Shown piece by piece: positions 1 through 8,187 of a stretch of 64,000 bases of DNA. Origin of the DNA: Orenia metallireducens (GTDB lineage Bacteria > Bacillota > Halanaerobiia > Halobacteroidales > Halobacteroidaceae); contig NZ_LWDV01000009.1 in the NCBI RefSeq assembly GCF_001693735.1, positions 218,825 to 282,824 on the forward strand, written 5' to 3'. The notes below the pieces were generated by a model that had not been told where the DNA came from, ran no database searches, and saw only the letters and a list, made by a program, of their open reading frames with translations. Position 1 is the stretch's first letter. Each line of letters begins with the position of its first letter. The position numbers and the translations under genes are program-made.

Positions 1-8
1 AAGAATTA

Positions 9-106
9 TTAGACGCAGATTTACGCAGACAAAAGCGGACTAAAAAATAAGAAATGAAATAATAAAAGGTTTTAAATCAGATCTTAGTCAGATTTTAGTC
101 TGCGTC
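9..106. repeat. Interspersed inverted repeat, family A (copy 1)
   Basis: An AT-rich element bounded by GACGCAGA (12-19) and its complement TCTGCGTC (99-106). The interior shares the order 'AAAGCGGA', 'AATAAGAAAT', 'AAATCAGAT', 'CAGATTTTA' with a second copy at 9631-9718. No ORF. Probably a non-coding, possibly mobilised repeat. Confidence 0.65.
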
Positions 107-244
107 AAAAAAGATTTTGATTTATATCTTTTATAAAAATTATTAGTTCAACTTATATAAAATAGGCATTAATCACAAAGTTCGTTGTTGAACCTTAATT
201 TTTAAAAATTAGAGGAATTTATTCAAAATAAAAAAGATTTATTA

Positions 245-323
245 GCCACGGAGTAACGCAGATAAAAGCAAAGGATTAAAAAGTTTTTAAATTAATCCGT
301 GTGAATCCGTGAACATCTGTGGT
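245..323. repeat. Interspersed inverted repeat, family B (copy 1)
   Basis: Starts GCCACGGA and ends TCTGTGGT, with AATCCGTG twice near the right end. The left and right ends can pair. The same element recurs at 42026-42111, and a decayed copy lies at 54917-54991. Together with family A it fills most of the 396 bases before cbiA; no gene or cobalamin riboswitch is visible here. Confidence 0.65.
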
Positions 324-396
324 AAAAAATTATTTTTTAAAATTTTTAAGCAGAGCGATAGTGTATTTTATTCTCATCAAAATTGGAGGTGTAATT

Positions 397-1764
397 ATGT
401 ATCCTAGAATAGTAATTGCAGGAACCCAAAGTGGAGTAGGTAAGACTACAGTTGCTATAGGTTTAATGGCAGCTTTAACGAAACAGGGTTATCAAGTACA
501 GCCCTATAAGGTCGGTCCAGATTATATCGACCCTGGATTCCATACCCTAGTAACAGGCAGTTCTTCAAGAAATCTAGATAGCTATCTCTTAGGCGAAGAT
601 GGCGTAAAAGAGTCTTTTTTCAATTCTGCTCAAAGTGCGGATATTTCGATTATTGAAGGAGTAATGGGGTTATTTGATGGTAAGCAGGGACAGAAGGACA
701 AGGGTAGTACTGCCGATGTAGCAAAGATTTTAGATGCTCCTGTAATTCTGGTATTGGATGTGAAGAAGATGGCACGTAGTGCTGCTGCTTTAGCCTATGG
801 CTATAAAAACTTTGATCCTAATTTAAATGTTGTGGGAGTTGTTTTGAATAATGTTGGTAGTGATAGGCATTATAGTATGGTCAAAGAAGCAATTGAAGAT
901 GAGGTTGGACTAAAGTTGTTAGGATATCTACCTCGTCAGAAAGAATTATCCTTACCTGAAAGACATTTAGGATTAGTGCCTACTACTGAGAGTAAAGAAT
1001 TAAGAGTTTTTATTGATAAATTAACAGAATTAATGGAAGAATATATTGATTTAGAAGAAGTTATCTCTCTATCTAACAATCTTTCAAATATAGAGTTGAA
1101 ATCTAGAAAATTATTTATTAAGACTAATAAGTATCCAGTTACTTTAGGGGTGGCTTATGATGAGGCATTTAATTTTTATTATCCGGATAATTTAGATATT
1201 TTGGAGAGTTTAGGTGCTAAGCTGAAATTTTTCAGTCCCCTTAAGGACAAGAAGTTACCTAAAGTAGATGGGTTATATATCGGTGGAGGATTTCCCGAGA
1301 GTTTCTTATCAGATTTATCTGAGAATAGAAGTATGAAGGAGAGTATCTATCAGCAGATTAAAGCTGGTTTACCAGCCTATGCTGAATGTGGGGGATTGAT
1401 GTACTTAACAGAAGGGATTAATAACTTTGATGGTTCTTTTTTTTCGATGGTAGGAGTAATTCCTGCTCAAATTAAGATGGAAAATAGATTACAGGCTATG
1501 GGTTATGTCAAAGCGGTAGCTACTAAAGATAATCTATTATTAAAGTCTGGTGAAGAGATTATTGGACATGAGTTTCATTATTCTAAATTAATCAATTTGT
1601 TAGAAGATAATAACTATGCCTATCAACTTTTTGGGGGTAAGGGAGCAGATGGAAGATATGAGGGGATAGTAGCTGATAATTTATTAGCCAGTTATCTACA
1701 TCTTCACTTTGGTTCTAATTTAGAGATGGTGAAGAGATTTTTAGCAATTTGTATGGATAATTAA
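397..1764 (+). CDS. cbiA: Cobyrinic acid a,c-diamide synthase (CbiA)
   Basis: Glutamine- and ATP-dependent amidation of the a and c side chains of cobyrinic acid in the cytoplasm. The protein (455 aa) begins with a P-loop, GTQSGVGKTT, near residues 9-18, followed by the VGPDYIDPGFH segment. The C-terminal half is a class I glutamine amidotransferase-like domain with the AECGGLMYL nucleophile motif and a late HLHFGS histidine region. The start is ATG 397, preceded by GGAGGTG; the longer frame from 319 would add 26 residues with no ribosome binding site. It opens the cobalamin cluster, but the next gene (an outer-membrane protein) has its own promoter-like sequence, so the cluster may not be one transcript. 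The family is well known and the length is normal. Confidence 0.93.
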   Translation: MYPRIVIAGTQSGVGKTTVAIGLMAALTKQGYQVQPYKVGPDYIDPGFHTLVTGSSSRNLDSYLLGEDGVKESFFNSAQSADISIIEGVMGLFDGKQGQKDKGSTADVAKILDAPVILVLDVKKMARSAAALAYGYKNFDPNLNVVGVVLNNVGSDRHYSMVKEAIEDEVGLKLLGYLPRQKELSLPERHLGLVPTTESKELRVFIDKLTELMEEYIDLEEVISLSNNLSNIELKSRKLFIKTNKYPVTLGVAYDEAFNFYYPDNLDILESLGAKLKFFSPLKDKKLPKVDGLYIGGGFPESFLSDLSENRSMKESIYQQIKAGLPAYAECGGLMYLTEGINNFDGSFFSMVGVIPAQIKMENRLQAMGYVKAVATKDNLLLKSGEEIIGHEFHYSKLINLLEDNNYAYQLFGGKGADGRYEGIVADNLLASYLHLHFGSNLEMVKRFLAICMDN

Positions 1765-1856
1765 TATATAGATAGAAATTAAGAGTCTATTTAGCTTGGC
1801 AATTATTATAGCATATAATTATTATATAAGCAGATTATATTATTTTGTTATAAAAA

Positions 1857-1886
1857 TTACAAAGTTGAAGAAATATATGTTATAAT
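1857..1886 (+). promoter_or_regulatory. Possible sigma-A promoter
   Basis: TTACAA (1857-1862) and TATAAT (1881-1886) with an 18-base spacer, 70 bases before the start of the beta-barrel protein. The -10 is perfect and the -35 is weak. Confidence 0.4.
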
Positions 1887-1956
1887 GTTGCAAGGAAAAT
1901 AATACAAGTTAGGGAAAATTTAATTTTTATATAATTGCTTAAGGAAGGTGTATAAG

Positions 1957-2469
1957 ATGATAAGAAGCGATATCAAAATTTTAGTTATCCTATGGGTTGT
2001 ATCGGGGTTATTTCTTTCTGTACCTATAACTGCTAAAGAGGTTGAAGATCGAGATAAAGATGAGGGCTGTTTCTTCTTACAAACTAGTGCTATGACCTAC
2101 CACTGGAACCACAACCCTGAACGGAATAATAAGCAGGAATTGATAGGTTTGGAATATCATAAGACAAGCTCTAAAATTTATGGTCTAGTCCATTTCCAGA
2201 ATTCATATTTTCAACCCACTTGGTATCTGTACACTGGAAAGTTATATAGTTTTAAGGAAATATCAGATTTTAATCTATATGGTAAGTTGACTTATGGAAT
2301 TATTAGTGGCTATGATGATGAAAATGGGAGGCACTCTGCTTATATGAACAGGCTAGGGACTTTCCCAGCAATTCTACCTACTTTTGGTATAGGATATAAA
2401 GAGTTTATATTTGAGGTATCATTATTTGGGAATGCAGGTTATATAGCGAATATGGGTATGAAGTTTTAA
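1957..2469 (+). CDS. Putative PagP-like outer-membrane beta-barrel protein
   Basis: A 170-aa exported protein. Residues about 8-27 form a hydrophobic signal peptide ending near PITAKE. The mature part alternates polar and hydrophobic residues as in beta strands, and it ends in F (GMKF), the terminal aromatic typical of barrels inserted by BamA. The segments TYHWNHNPERNN, GLEYHKTSS, NSYFQPTWYLYTGK and a late P-ILP-GIGY pattern recall the small PagP-like barrel family of Gram-negatives, often labelled 'sn-glycerol-3-phosphate transporter'. That assignment is from memory of family patterns. ATG 1957 is preferred because the GTG at 1948 lies inside the AAGGAAGGTG ribosome binding site. It sits between cbiA and cobO, which is odd for a lipid-modifying or structural barrel; its function is unknown. 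Confidence 0.6.
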   Translation: MIRSDIKILVILWVVSGLFLSVPITAKEVEDRDKDEGCFFLQTSAMTYHWNHNPERNNKQELIGLEYHKTSSKIYGLVHFQNSYFQPTWYLYTGKLYSFKEISDFNLYGKLTYGIISGYDDENGRHSAYMNRLGTFPAILPTFGIGYKEFIFEVSLFGNAGYIANMGMKF

Positions 2470-2677
2470 TACATAATTAATTATCAGAGTTATCTGACTT
2501 TAGAGTGTAATTTAAATATAGCTTTATAGAAGGATATTGTGACATTTAGCTTTTAGTTACTGGTTATTGGCTATTAGCCAAGTGTTTAAAGATATATATA
2601 TAAAGATTTAGTAAGTAGCTAGTGGTCAAAGTATCTCAATATCTCCATAAAGCATCATTTTAAAAGAGGTGAATTTA

Positions 2678-3274
2678 ATGGGTGATGAAAACAAATTAAC
2701 ACAAGGTCTAGTCCAAGTTTATACTGGTGATGGTAAAGGGAAGACAACAGCTGCTTTGGGATTAGGGCTTAGAGCAGCTGGTCATGGTCTAGAAGTAGAA
2801 GTAATTCAATATTTAAAAGGGAGCAGCTATACTGGAGAGTTATATTCTACAGAGAGATTGCCTAACTTTACGATTAAACAGTTTGGTAAGGGATGCTCTT
2901 ATGCAGCTTTAATTAAGCAGGGTTTGATGGACTGTACTGGTTGTGGAGACTGTTTTGTGAGAAATAGTAAGGATAGAGAATTTCACGAGAATTTTATAGA
3001 TTTGGCCTATAAATATACTAAAGAGATTCTAGAAGAGGGTAAGAAGGATATCGTGATTTTGGATGAAATTAATAATGCTGTTCGTTATGAATTGTTATCA
3101 ACAGAGGGTATACTAGAACTAATTGAATTAAAGCCGGAGCGGACAGAGTTAATTTTGACTGGCAGAGGAGTGCCTGAAGAGATTTTAAAAAAAGCAGATT
3201 TGGTTACAGAGATGAAGGCTATTAAACATCCTTATCAACAAGGAATTAAGAGTCGTAGAGGAATTGAATATTGA
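2678..3274 (+). CDS. cobO: Cob(I)yrinic acid a,c-diamide adenosyltransferase (CobO/BtuR type)
   Basis: Transfers the 5'-deoxyadenosyl group of ATP to cob(I)alamin-type corrinoids. The P-loop YTGDGKGKTTAALG is near residues 17-30, and the ILDEINNA Walker B-like segment is in the middle; both are typical of CobA/CobO enzymes. A cysteine-rich stretch, CTGCGDC, near residues 87-93 is not in the classic Salmonella CobA as I know it and could be a family variant binding metal. The ATG at 2678 is chosen over the GTG at 2669, which lies within the AGAGGTG ribosome binding site. The stop overlaps the cobS start (TGATG), so the two are translationally coupled. Confidence 0.92.
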   Translation: MGDENKLTQGLVQVYTGDGKGKTTAALGLGLRAAGHGLEVEVIQYLKGSSYTGELYSTERLPNFTIKQFGKGCSYAALIKQGLMDCTGCGDCFVRNSKDREFHENFIDLAYKYTKEILEEGKKDIVILDEINNAVRYELLSTEGILELIELKPERTELILTGRGVPEEILKKADLVTEMKAIKHPYQQGIKSRRGIEY

Positions 3275-4020
3275 TGAATAGCTTCTTGCTGGCAGTACAA
3301 TTTATTACAAGGATTCCTATTAATAAGGAGTTAGATTATAGTGACCAAGCTCTTGCTAAATCGATGGTCTATTATCCTCTAATTGGAACTCTATTAGGTG
3401 GAATATTATATTTGATTGATTATTTAGCTAGTCTGTATTTTGGACAATGGGTAACTAATAGCTTGTTGATTCTGGCTATGGTACTATTAACTGGGGGGAT
3501 TCATCTTGATGGGTTGATGGATAGTTGTGATGGTCTCTTTAGTGGTCGAGAGAAAGAAAAAATGTTAGAGATTATGCGTGATAGTAGAGTCGGTGCTTTT
3601 GGGGTAATTGGACTAGTTACTATATTTCTATTGAAATTTGGCTTATTAGCAGAGGTTCCAAGTAATCATAAGCTAGCTATTTTATTATTTTTCCCTACGA
3701 TAAGCCGGTGGTCGATAGTGTATGCTGCTTTTCGTTACCCTTATGCTCGTAAGTTAGGGATGGGCAAAGTTTATGCTGATAACTTAAAGTTGAGTGATTT
3801 ATTGGTAGTAAGTATGTGGACTTTATTATTAGCAGTTTTCTTGTTTCGGTTAAAAGGGATATTGATAATTGTTTTTACTTGGTTGTTTATCAGAATAATT
3901 TCAAAATTAGTTATTAAGAAGATTGATGGATTGACTGGTGATAATTATGGGGCAATTAATGAGCTTGTCGAGGTCTTTTCTTTACTAGTAATGGCCTTTC
4001 TTTTAAGATTAAATTTTTAA
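3274..4020 (+). CDS. cobS: Adenosylcobinamide-GDP ribazoletransferase (cobalamin synthase)
   Basis: Integral membrane enzyme joining adenosylcobinamide-GDP to alpha-ribazole (or its phosphate) in the last step of cobalamin assembly. The 248-aa protein has the hallmark N-terminal FITRIPI, GGIHLDGLMDSCDGLFSG near residues 77-94, and MRDSRVGAFGV, plus about six hydrophobic segments. The ATG overlaps the cobO stop codon. Its substrate alpha-ribazole is plausibly provided by the next two genes. Confidence 0.93.
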   Translation: MNSFLLAVQFITRIPINKELDYSDQALAKSMVYYPLIGTLLGGILYLIDYLASLYFGQWVTNSLLILAMVLLTGGIHLDGLMDSCDGLFSGREKEKMLEIMRDSRVGAFGVIGLVTIFLLKFGLLAEVPSNHKLAILLFFPTISRWSIVYAAFRYPYARKLGMGKVYADNLKLSDLLVVSMWTLLLAVFLFRLKGILIIVFTWLFIRIISKLVIKKIDGLTGDNYGAINELVEVFSLLVMAFLLRLNF

Positions 4021-4045
4021 ATAAATATTTTAAGAGGAGATTGCT

Positions 4046-4528
4046 ATGAAAATAGATAGTAGAAATGAGAAGTTAATAAATTTAGTTAGAGTTAGTCTGT
4101 TGATAGCTTTATCAGCAGTAGGGGCTTATCTTAAATTTCCAAGCCCTATTGGAAGTATTGCCCTTGACTCTTTACCTGGTTACTTAGGTGTCTTATTATT
4201 AGGGGGAGCTAAAGGGAGTATCATCTTAATAATTGGACATTTGATATCTGCCTTGACAGCTAGTCTTCCTTTAGGTCCAATACATTTGATAATTGCATTA
4301 TTGATGGGAGTTAGTAGTTTGATATTTGGGTATTTAATCGATAAGAATAGAGTACTTGCAACAGTTATAGCTATTATTTATAATGGGATCATTATACCTG
4401 CTTTATTAATCCCTATCTTAGGTTTGGGGTTCTTTATTGGGATAGTTCCTATGTTATTGCTAGCTTCTGGAGTCAATATTGGCTTAGCACTGTTGCTAAG
4501 TAGATTCTTTAAAGAGGAGCAATTTTAG
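4046..4528 (+). CDS. cblT: ECF transporter S component, candidate alpha-ribazole transporter CblT
   Basis: A 160-aa, very hydrophobic protein with five or six membrane segments and the compact layout of ECF substrate-binding (S) components. The APxLFP-like region is replaced by KFPSPIGSIALDSLPGYLG, and LLGGAKGSIILIIGHLISAL follows, both typical of S components. It lies between cobS and a PurM-like kinase with zero gap to the latter. In Listeria and Geobacillus an S-component-like transporter (CblT) and a kinase (CblS) salvage alpha-ribazole where CobT is missing. The family call is firm; the substrate is inferred from context. Confidence 0.65.
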   Translation: MKIDSRNEKLINLVRVSLLIALSAVGAYLKFPSPIGSIALDSLPGYLGVLLLGGAKGSIILIIGHLISALTASLPLGPIHLIIALLMGVSSLIFGYLIDKNRVLATVIAIIYNGIIIPALLIPILGLGFFIGIVPMLLLASGVNIGLALLLSRFFKEEQF

Positions 4529-5248
4529 ATGAAACGGGATATATCTATTATAAAGTTAGATGCTAACAAATCTTTGGTAGTTGCTTGTGATTCTTTAGGT
4601 GGAATTGGGAGTAAAGAGTATGACAAAATAAAGGTCTCTAGTAGACTGGTAGGTAAATTCACAGCTAGAGTTGCTTTGATGGAACTTTTGTCTAGTGGAG
4701 CAACTCCCATATCTGTCGTAGATACTTTAAGTGTAGAATTAAAGCCTACAGGTGAAGAGATTATCAAAGGAATGAAAGAAGAGCTAGCTAAGGTAGGTAT
4801 TGATGAATTATTAACAGGGAGTACTGAAGAGAACATAAAGACTGTACAGACAGGGATTGGAGTAACTGCTATTGGTCTTATAAATATTAATGAGTTAAGA
4901 GTAGGTACTTCCCAGAAGGAGGATTTGATAGTTGCGATAGGACTGCCTAAAGTAGGTAATGAAGTCTTAGCAGATTTAAATCAGGTTGCTGATTTGGATT
5001 TGGTAGTAGAGCTATTGGAATTAGAGTATATCCATGAAATCTTACCAGTTGGCTCTAAAGGGGTTTTATATGAAGCTCAACTTTTAGCAGAGAGTAATGG
5101 ACTGCAATTATCCTTATTAGAGAATAAAGTCGATTTACAAAAGTCCGCAGGTCCAGCTACTGTTGTCTTGGTTACAGTAGCTGAAGATGATTTAACTAGC
5201 CTCAAGTTAATAGATAAGCCAGTTAATGTAATAGGGAGACTAAACTAG
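4529..5248 (+). CDS. cblS: AIR synthase (PurM)-like protein, candidate alpha-ribazole kinase CblS
   Basis: A 239-aa soluble protein. N-terminal features VACDSLGGIGSKEYD (residues about 18-32) and the middle LLSSGATPISVVDTL resemble the ATP-binding half of PurM/ThiL/SelD-like proteins, but it is shorter than PurM (about 345 aa) and lacks the usual partner genes. The ATG directly abuts the preceding stop. Position between cobS, an S-component transporter and pduX suggests phosphorylation of imported alpha-ribazole to alpha-ribazole phosphate, later used by CobS and CobC. I recall CblS as the enzyme with this role but could not verify similarity; treat the exact function as a hypothesis. Confidence 0.58.
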   Translation: MKRDISIIKLDANKSLVVACDSLGGIGSKEYDKIKVSSRLVGKFTARVALMELLSSGATPISVVDTLSVELKPTGEEIIKGMKEELAKVGIDELLTGSTEENIKTVQTGIGVTAIGLININELRVGTSQKEDLIVAIGLPKVGNEVLADLNQVADLDLVVELLELEYIHEILPVGSKGVLYEAQLLAESNGLQLSLLENKVDLQKSAGPATVVLVTVAEDDLTSLKLIDKPVNVIGRLN

Positions 5249-5326
5249 TGTACAGTTGACAATGTACAATTAAAAGAGTGAGTTCTTAAATAAAGTAAGT
5301 TGATATACTAGATAGATATTAAGATA

Positions 5327-5368
5327 GTAACGAGTGACGAGAGGAGATTTTTACTCGTTACCCGTTAC
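5327..5368 (+). repeat. Intergenic hairpin of the 'GTAACGAGTGACGAG' family
   Basis: GTAACGAGTGACGAG (5327-5341) pairs with CTCGTTACCCGTTAC (5354-5368) apart from two positions. It lies inside the cobalamin operon just before the pduX ribosome binding site. Related hairpins occur at 8093-8150, 10487-10549 and 36426-36506. The stretch 5249-5268 before it carries a fragment of another family (GTGTACAGTTGACA). Confidence 0.7.
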
Positions 5369-5396
5369 TCATTACTGTTTAAAAGGAGTAACTAAG

Positions 5397-6275
5397 ATGA
5401 AAGTAACTGTTAAGGTGCCAGGAACCTGTGGTGAATTGGTACAAGGAGTAATAGATGGTACTAATTTTCACATTACCTGTCCAATAGATATTTATAGTTA
5501 TGTAACTGTTATAGTAGATGAGAGATTTAAAGAGATTAAGAGTAATCAAGTAGGTAATAAGGCAATAACTGCTATCCAAAAGACCTTCTCATATTTTAAC
5601 TATGACGGTGGTGCAGAAATAAGTATCAACTCTGACTTACTTAGAGGTAAAGGGATGGCTAGTAGTACAGCTGACATAGTAGCTACGATTATAGCTAGCA
5701 CTTTAGCAATAGGAGAGAGAATTGATATAAAATTAATTACTGAGATAGCCTTATCCATAGAACCAACAGATGGCTCTTTTTTAGCAGGGATAGTAGCTTT
5801 TGACCACTTGCAAGGAAAGAGGTTAATCAAATTAGGAGAGATAGACCCTATTCCAATTTTAATCTTTGATATTGGTGGTCAAGTTGATACTTTAAATTTT
5901 AATGCTAGAAGTAATCTAGCAAGGCTGAACCTATTACGAGAGAGGGAGGTTGATAGGGCTTATAAGTTGGTAGTAGAAGGAATTCAGATAGGTGATAAAA
6001 GGCTGATAGGTCAAGGGGCAACCTTAAGTAGTCTATCTAACCAAGCTGTATTATTTAAACCCTATTTAACAAAACTTTTGGAACTGGCTAAAGTAGAAGA
6101 CGCTATATTAGGGATAAATGTAGCCCATAGTGGGACCTTGATTGGGATTCTTGTAAATAATCAAAAAGATTCTTTAGAAATCTTATCAAAGATTAAGTCT
6201 AATTTACCTAGATTAAACCATTTGATAACAACTAAGATAATTAATGGTGGTTATCAGATTCTTAAAGAGAGGTGA
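5397..6275 (+). CDS. pduX: L-threonine kinase, GHMP family (PduX)
   Basis: Phosphorylates L-threonine to L-threonine-O-3-phosphate, the precursor of the aminopropanol linker of cobalamin. The 292-aa protein starts VKVPGTCGELVQG, the PduX N-terminal signature, and has the GHMP ATP-binding motif GKGMASSTAD near residues 83-92. A glycine-rich C-terminal stretch (NVAHSGTLIGIL) follows. ATG 5397 has AAAAGGAG upstream; the longer frame from 5334 runs into the repeat hairpin and is rejected. It is followed seven bases later by cobD, whose enzyme uses the product. Confidence 0.88.
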   Translation: MKVTVKVPGTCGELVQGVIDGTNFHITCPIDIYSYVTVIVDERFKEIKSNQVGNKAITAIQKTFSYFNYDGGAEISINSDLLRGKGMASSTADIVATIIASTLAIGERIDIKLITEIALSIEPTDGSFLAGIVAFDHLQGKRLIKLGEIDPIPILIFDIGGQVDTLNFNARSNLARLNLLREREVDRAYKLVVEGIQIGDKRLIGQGATLSSLSNQAVLFKPYLTKLLELAKVEDAILGINVAHSGTLIGILVNNQKDSLEILSKIKSNLPRLNHLITTKIINGGYQILKER

Positions 6276-6282
6276 AGTTATA

Positions 6283-7365
6283 TTGGAGCATATTCATGGA
6301 GGTAATATCAAAGGAGCAGTCAAGAAGTATGATTTAGATAAGGAAAAGATTATAGACTTTAGTGCAAACATTAATTTTTTGGGTCCACCGGAAGCTGTTA
6401 ATGAGGAAATAAAGGCTAATATTGGAGGCATAGTAAATTATCCAGAGCCAAATTCTCAAGAACTAAAGGATAATTTGGCTAATAAATTGAATTTAAGTAG
6501 AGAAAATATTATAATGGGTAATGGTGCAGTAGAGTTGATTTATTTATTAACCAAAGTATTAAATCCAAGTAAGTCGATGGTTTTATCCCCTACTTTCTCT
6601 GAATACGCTATTGCAGCTAAGAGTGTGGGAGCTGAAGTAGAGGAATTTCCTTTGGATAGAGAGGATAATTTTAAATTGGATATAAATACTTTATTAAATA
6701 AATTAGATAATGTAGATTTATTATTCTTATGTAATCCTAATAATCCTACTGGGAATCTTTTATCAAAAAGTGAGGTTATTCAGATCTTAGATTATACAAA
6801 GGATAATGGGGTCTTCTTATTAGTTGATGAAGCTTTTGTTGACTTTGTTGAGAAAGAGGTAACAGTTATAGATTTAATTAATGATTATGATAATCTATTT
6901 GTCTTACGTTCTTTAACAAAATTCTTTGCTATTCCAGGTTTAAGAGTCGGTTATGGGGTAGCTAATCAAGAGTTAATTCAGAGATTAAGCTCTAGTAAAG
7001 ACCCTTGGAATCTTAATTACTTTGCTCAGATTGCTACTAAAGTGGCACTTGAAGAAGAAGAGTATATTAAAAGAAGCAAGATAAGCATCAAAAAGGAGAA
7101 AGAATTTCTGTATAACAAATTGAAGCAAATAGAAAAATTAAGAGTCTATTATCCTCAGGTCAATTATATCTTCATTGATATTTCAGCTACTGAGTTAACT
7201 GCTAGTTATTTAGAGAATACTTTAGCAAAAAAAGGGATTTTAATTCGTAATTGTAATTCTTATTCTGGCTTAGGAGAAGACTTTATAAGAGTAGCAGTCA
7301 AAAGTCGAGCAGATAATTTAAAGTTATTATCTGCTTTAGAAGGGATAATAGATGATAGAGTATAA
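6283..7365 (+). CDS. cobD: L-threonine-O-3-phosphate decarboxylase (CobD)
   Basis: PLP enzyme converting threonine phosphate to (R)-1-amino-2-propanol phosphate. The 360-aa protein has the fold-type I pattern: MEHIHGGN start, DFSANINFLGPP, GNGAVELIYLL, NPNNPTG near residue 160, LLVDEAFVDF, and SLTKFFAIPGLRVGY with the lysine that binds PLP. The TTG at 6283 with GAGAGGTG upstream gives the typical short N-terminus; the in-frame ATG at 6244 would overlap pduX by 32 bases. HisC belongs to the same superfamily and no hisC is seen in the his operon here, but the pduX neighbour makes CobD the better call. Confidence 0.88.
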   Translation: MEHIHGGNIKGAVKKYDLDKEKIIDFSANINFLGPPEAVNEEIKANIGGIVNYPEPNSQELKDNLANKLNLSRENIIMGNGAVELIYLLTKVLNPSKSMVLSPTFSEYAIAAKSVGAEVEEFPLDREDNFKLDINTLLNKLDNVDLLFLCNPNNPTGNLLSKSEVIQILDYTKDNGVFLLVDEAFVDFVEKEVTVIDLINDYDNLFVLRSLTKFFAIPGLRVGYGVANQELIQRLSSSKDPWNLNYFAQIATKVALEEEEYIKRSKISIKKEKEFLYNKLKQIEKLRVYYPQVNYIFIDISATELTASYLENTLAKKGILIRNCNSYSGLGEDFIRVAVKSRADNLKLLSALEGIIDDRV

Positions 7366-7458
7366 AATTTTTTTAAAGTTATAGTAGAGAATAATACTCG
7401 GGATTAGTTATTTGATTATCAAATTTTAATATAATCTAGAAGAAGGTAGGTGCAGATT

Positions 7459-8076
7459 ATGGGAACTAAAATTATTTTAGTAAGGCATGGAGAGACTGAG
7501 TGGAATCGCCAGTTGAGATTTCAAGGTAGTCAAGATATCTCTCTTAATGATAAGGGAATAGAGCAGGCTGAGAAATTGGCTCAAAGGTTATCGTATGAAG
7601 AAATAGATGTGGTCTATGCAAGTGATTTAGGACGAGCTTATCAAACTGCTAAAGCAGTGGCCAAAGAACATAACTTAGAGGTACATAAACTTAGTGAGTT
7701 ACAGGAGATTAATTTTGGACAGTGGGAAGGTCTTACTTATAATCAGATCCAAGAAGAATATCAAGCAGAGTGGGTGATGTGGGAGGAGAATCCAGCCCTT
7801 AATGGAGCACCAGAAGGTGAGAGTCTCAAGGATGTACAAGAGAGATCAGTAAAGGGGTTAGAAGAGATTCTAAGTGGTCATTCTGGTAATACTATATTGA
7901 TAGTTAGCCATGGAGGAGTAATTAAGGTACTGATTAGTACTTTATTTGGTATACCTTTGGCTAAGGCTTGGCAATTAATGCAATCTAATACAGCAGTCAA
8001 TATTATTAACTACTATGAAGAGAATAAAGTTACTTTAGAATTATTTAACTGTATTAGGCATTTAGAGGAGAAATAA
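7459..8076 (+). CDS. cobC: Histidine phosphatase family protein, probable alpha-ribazole phosphatase (CobC)
   Basis: A 205-aa branch 1 histidine phosphatase: VRHGETEWN near residue 8 carries the phosphorylated histidine and VSHGGVIKV the second histidine. It ends the cobalamin gene run, so removal of the 5'-phosphate from alpha-ribazole phosphate (or adenosylcobalamin phosphate) is likely. ATG 7459 is used; the upstream GTG is inside the ribosome binding site AAGGTAGG. Members of this family also include phosphoglycerate mutase-like enzymes, so specificity rests on context. Confidence 0.78.
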   Translation: MGTKIILVRHGETEWNRQLRFQGSQDISLNDKGIEQAEKLAQRLSYEEIDVVYASDLGRAYQTAKAVAKEHNLEVHKLSELQEINFGQWEGLTYNQIQEEYQAEWVMWEENPALNGAPEGESLKDVQERSVKGLEEILSGHSGNTILIVSHGGVIKVLISTLFGIPLAKAWQLMQSNTAVNIINYYEENKVTLELFNCIRHLEEK

Positions 8077-8092
8077 TTGTGATATTACGATA

Positions 8093-8150
8093 GATTAGTA
8101 ATGAGTGACAACTGATGAGGAAGAAGTAAAAAATTGTCTCGTTACTAATC
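8093..8150 (+). repeat. Intergenic hairpin before hemA
   Basis: GATTAGTAATGAGTGACAA (8093-8111) pairs with TTGTCTCGTTACTAATC (8134-8150). Same family as the hairpin at 5327. No U-tract follows, so it is not a simple terminator; it may be an RNA-processing site or a mobile repeat. Confidence 0.65.
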
Positions 8151-8187
8151 TGTTATAAATCGTATCAGTAGATTGGGAGGAATAGTT

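Noticed and set aside
245-323. Attachment site or transposon end
   Set aside because: The family B element has short inverted ends but no transposase, no clear target duplication and occurs at unrelated places.
1-396. Cobalamin riboswitch upstream of cbiA
   Set aside because: No B12-box-like sequence or expected multi-helix layout; the region is filled by two repeat families.
4525-4836. 103-codon - strand frame over the candidate cblS gene
   Set aside because: Antisense shadow with no ribosome binding site; the + strand frame fits the operon without gaps.
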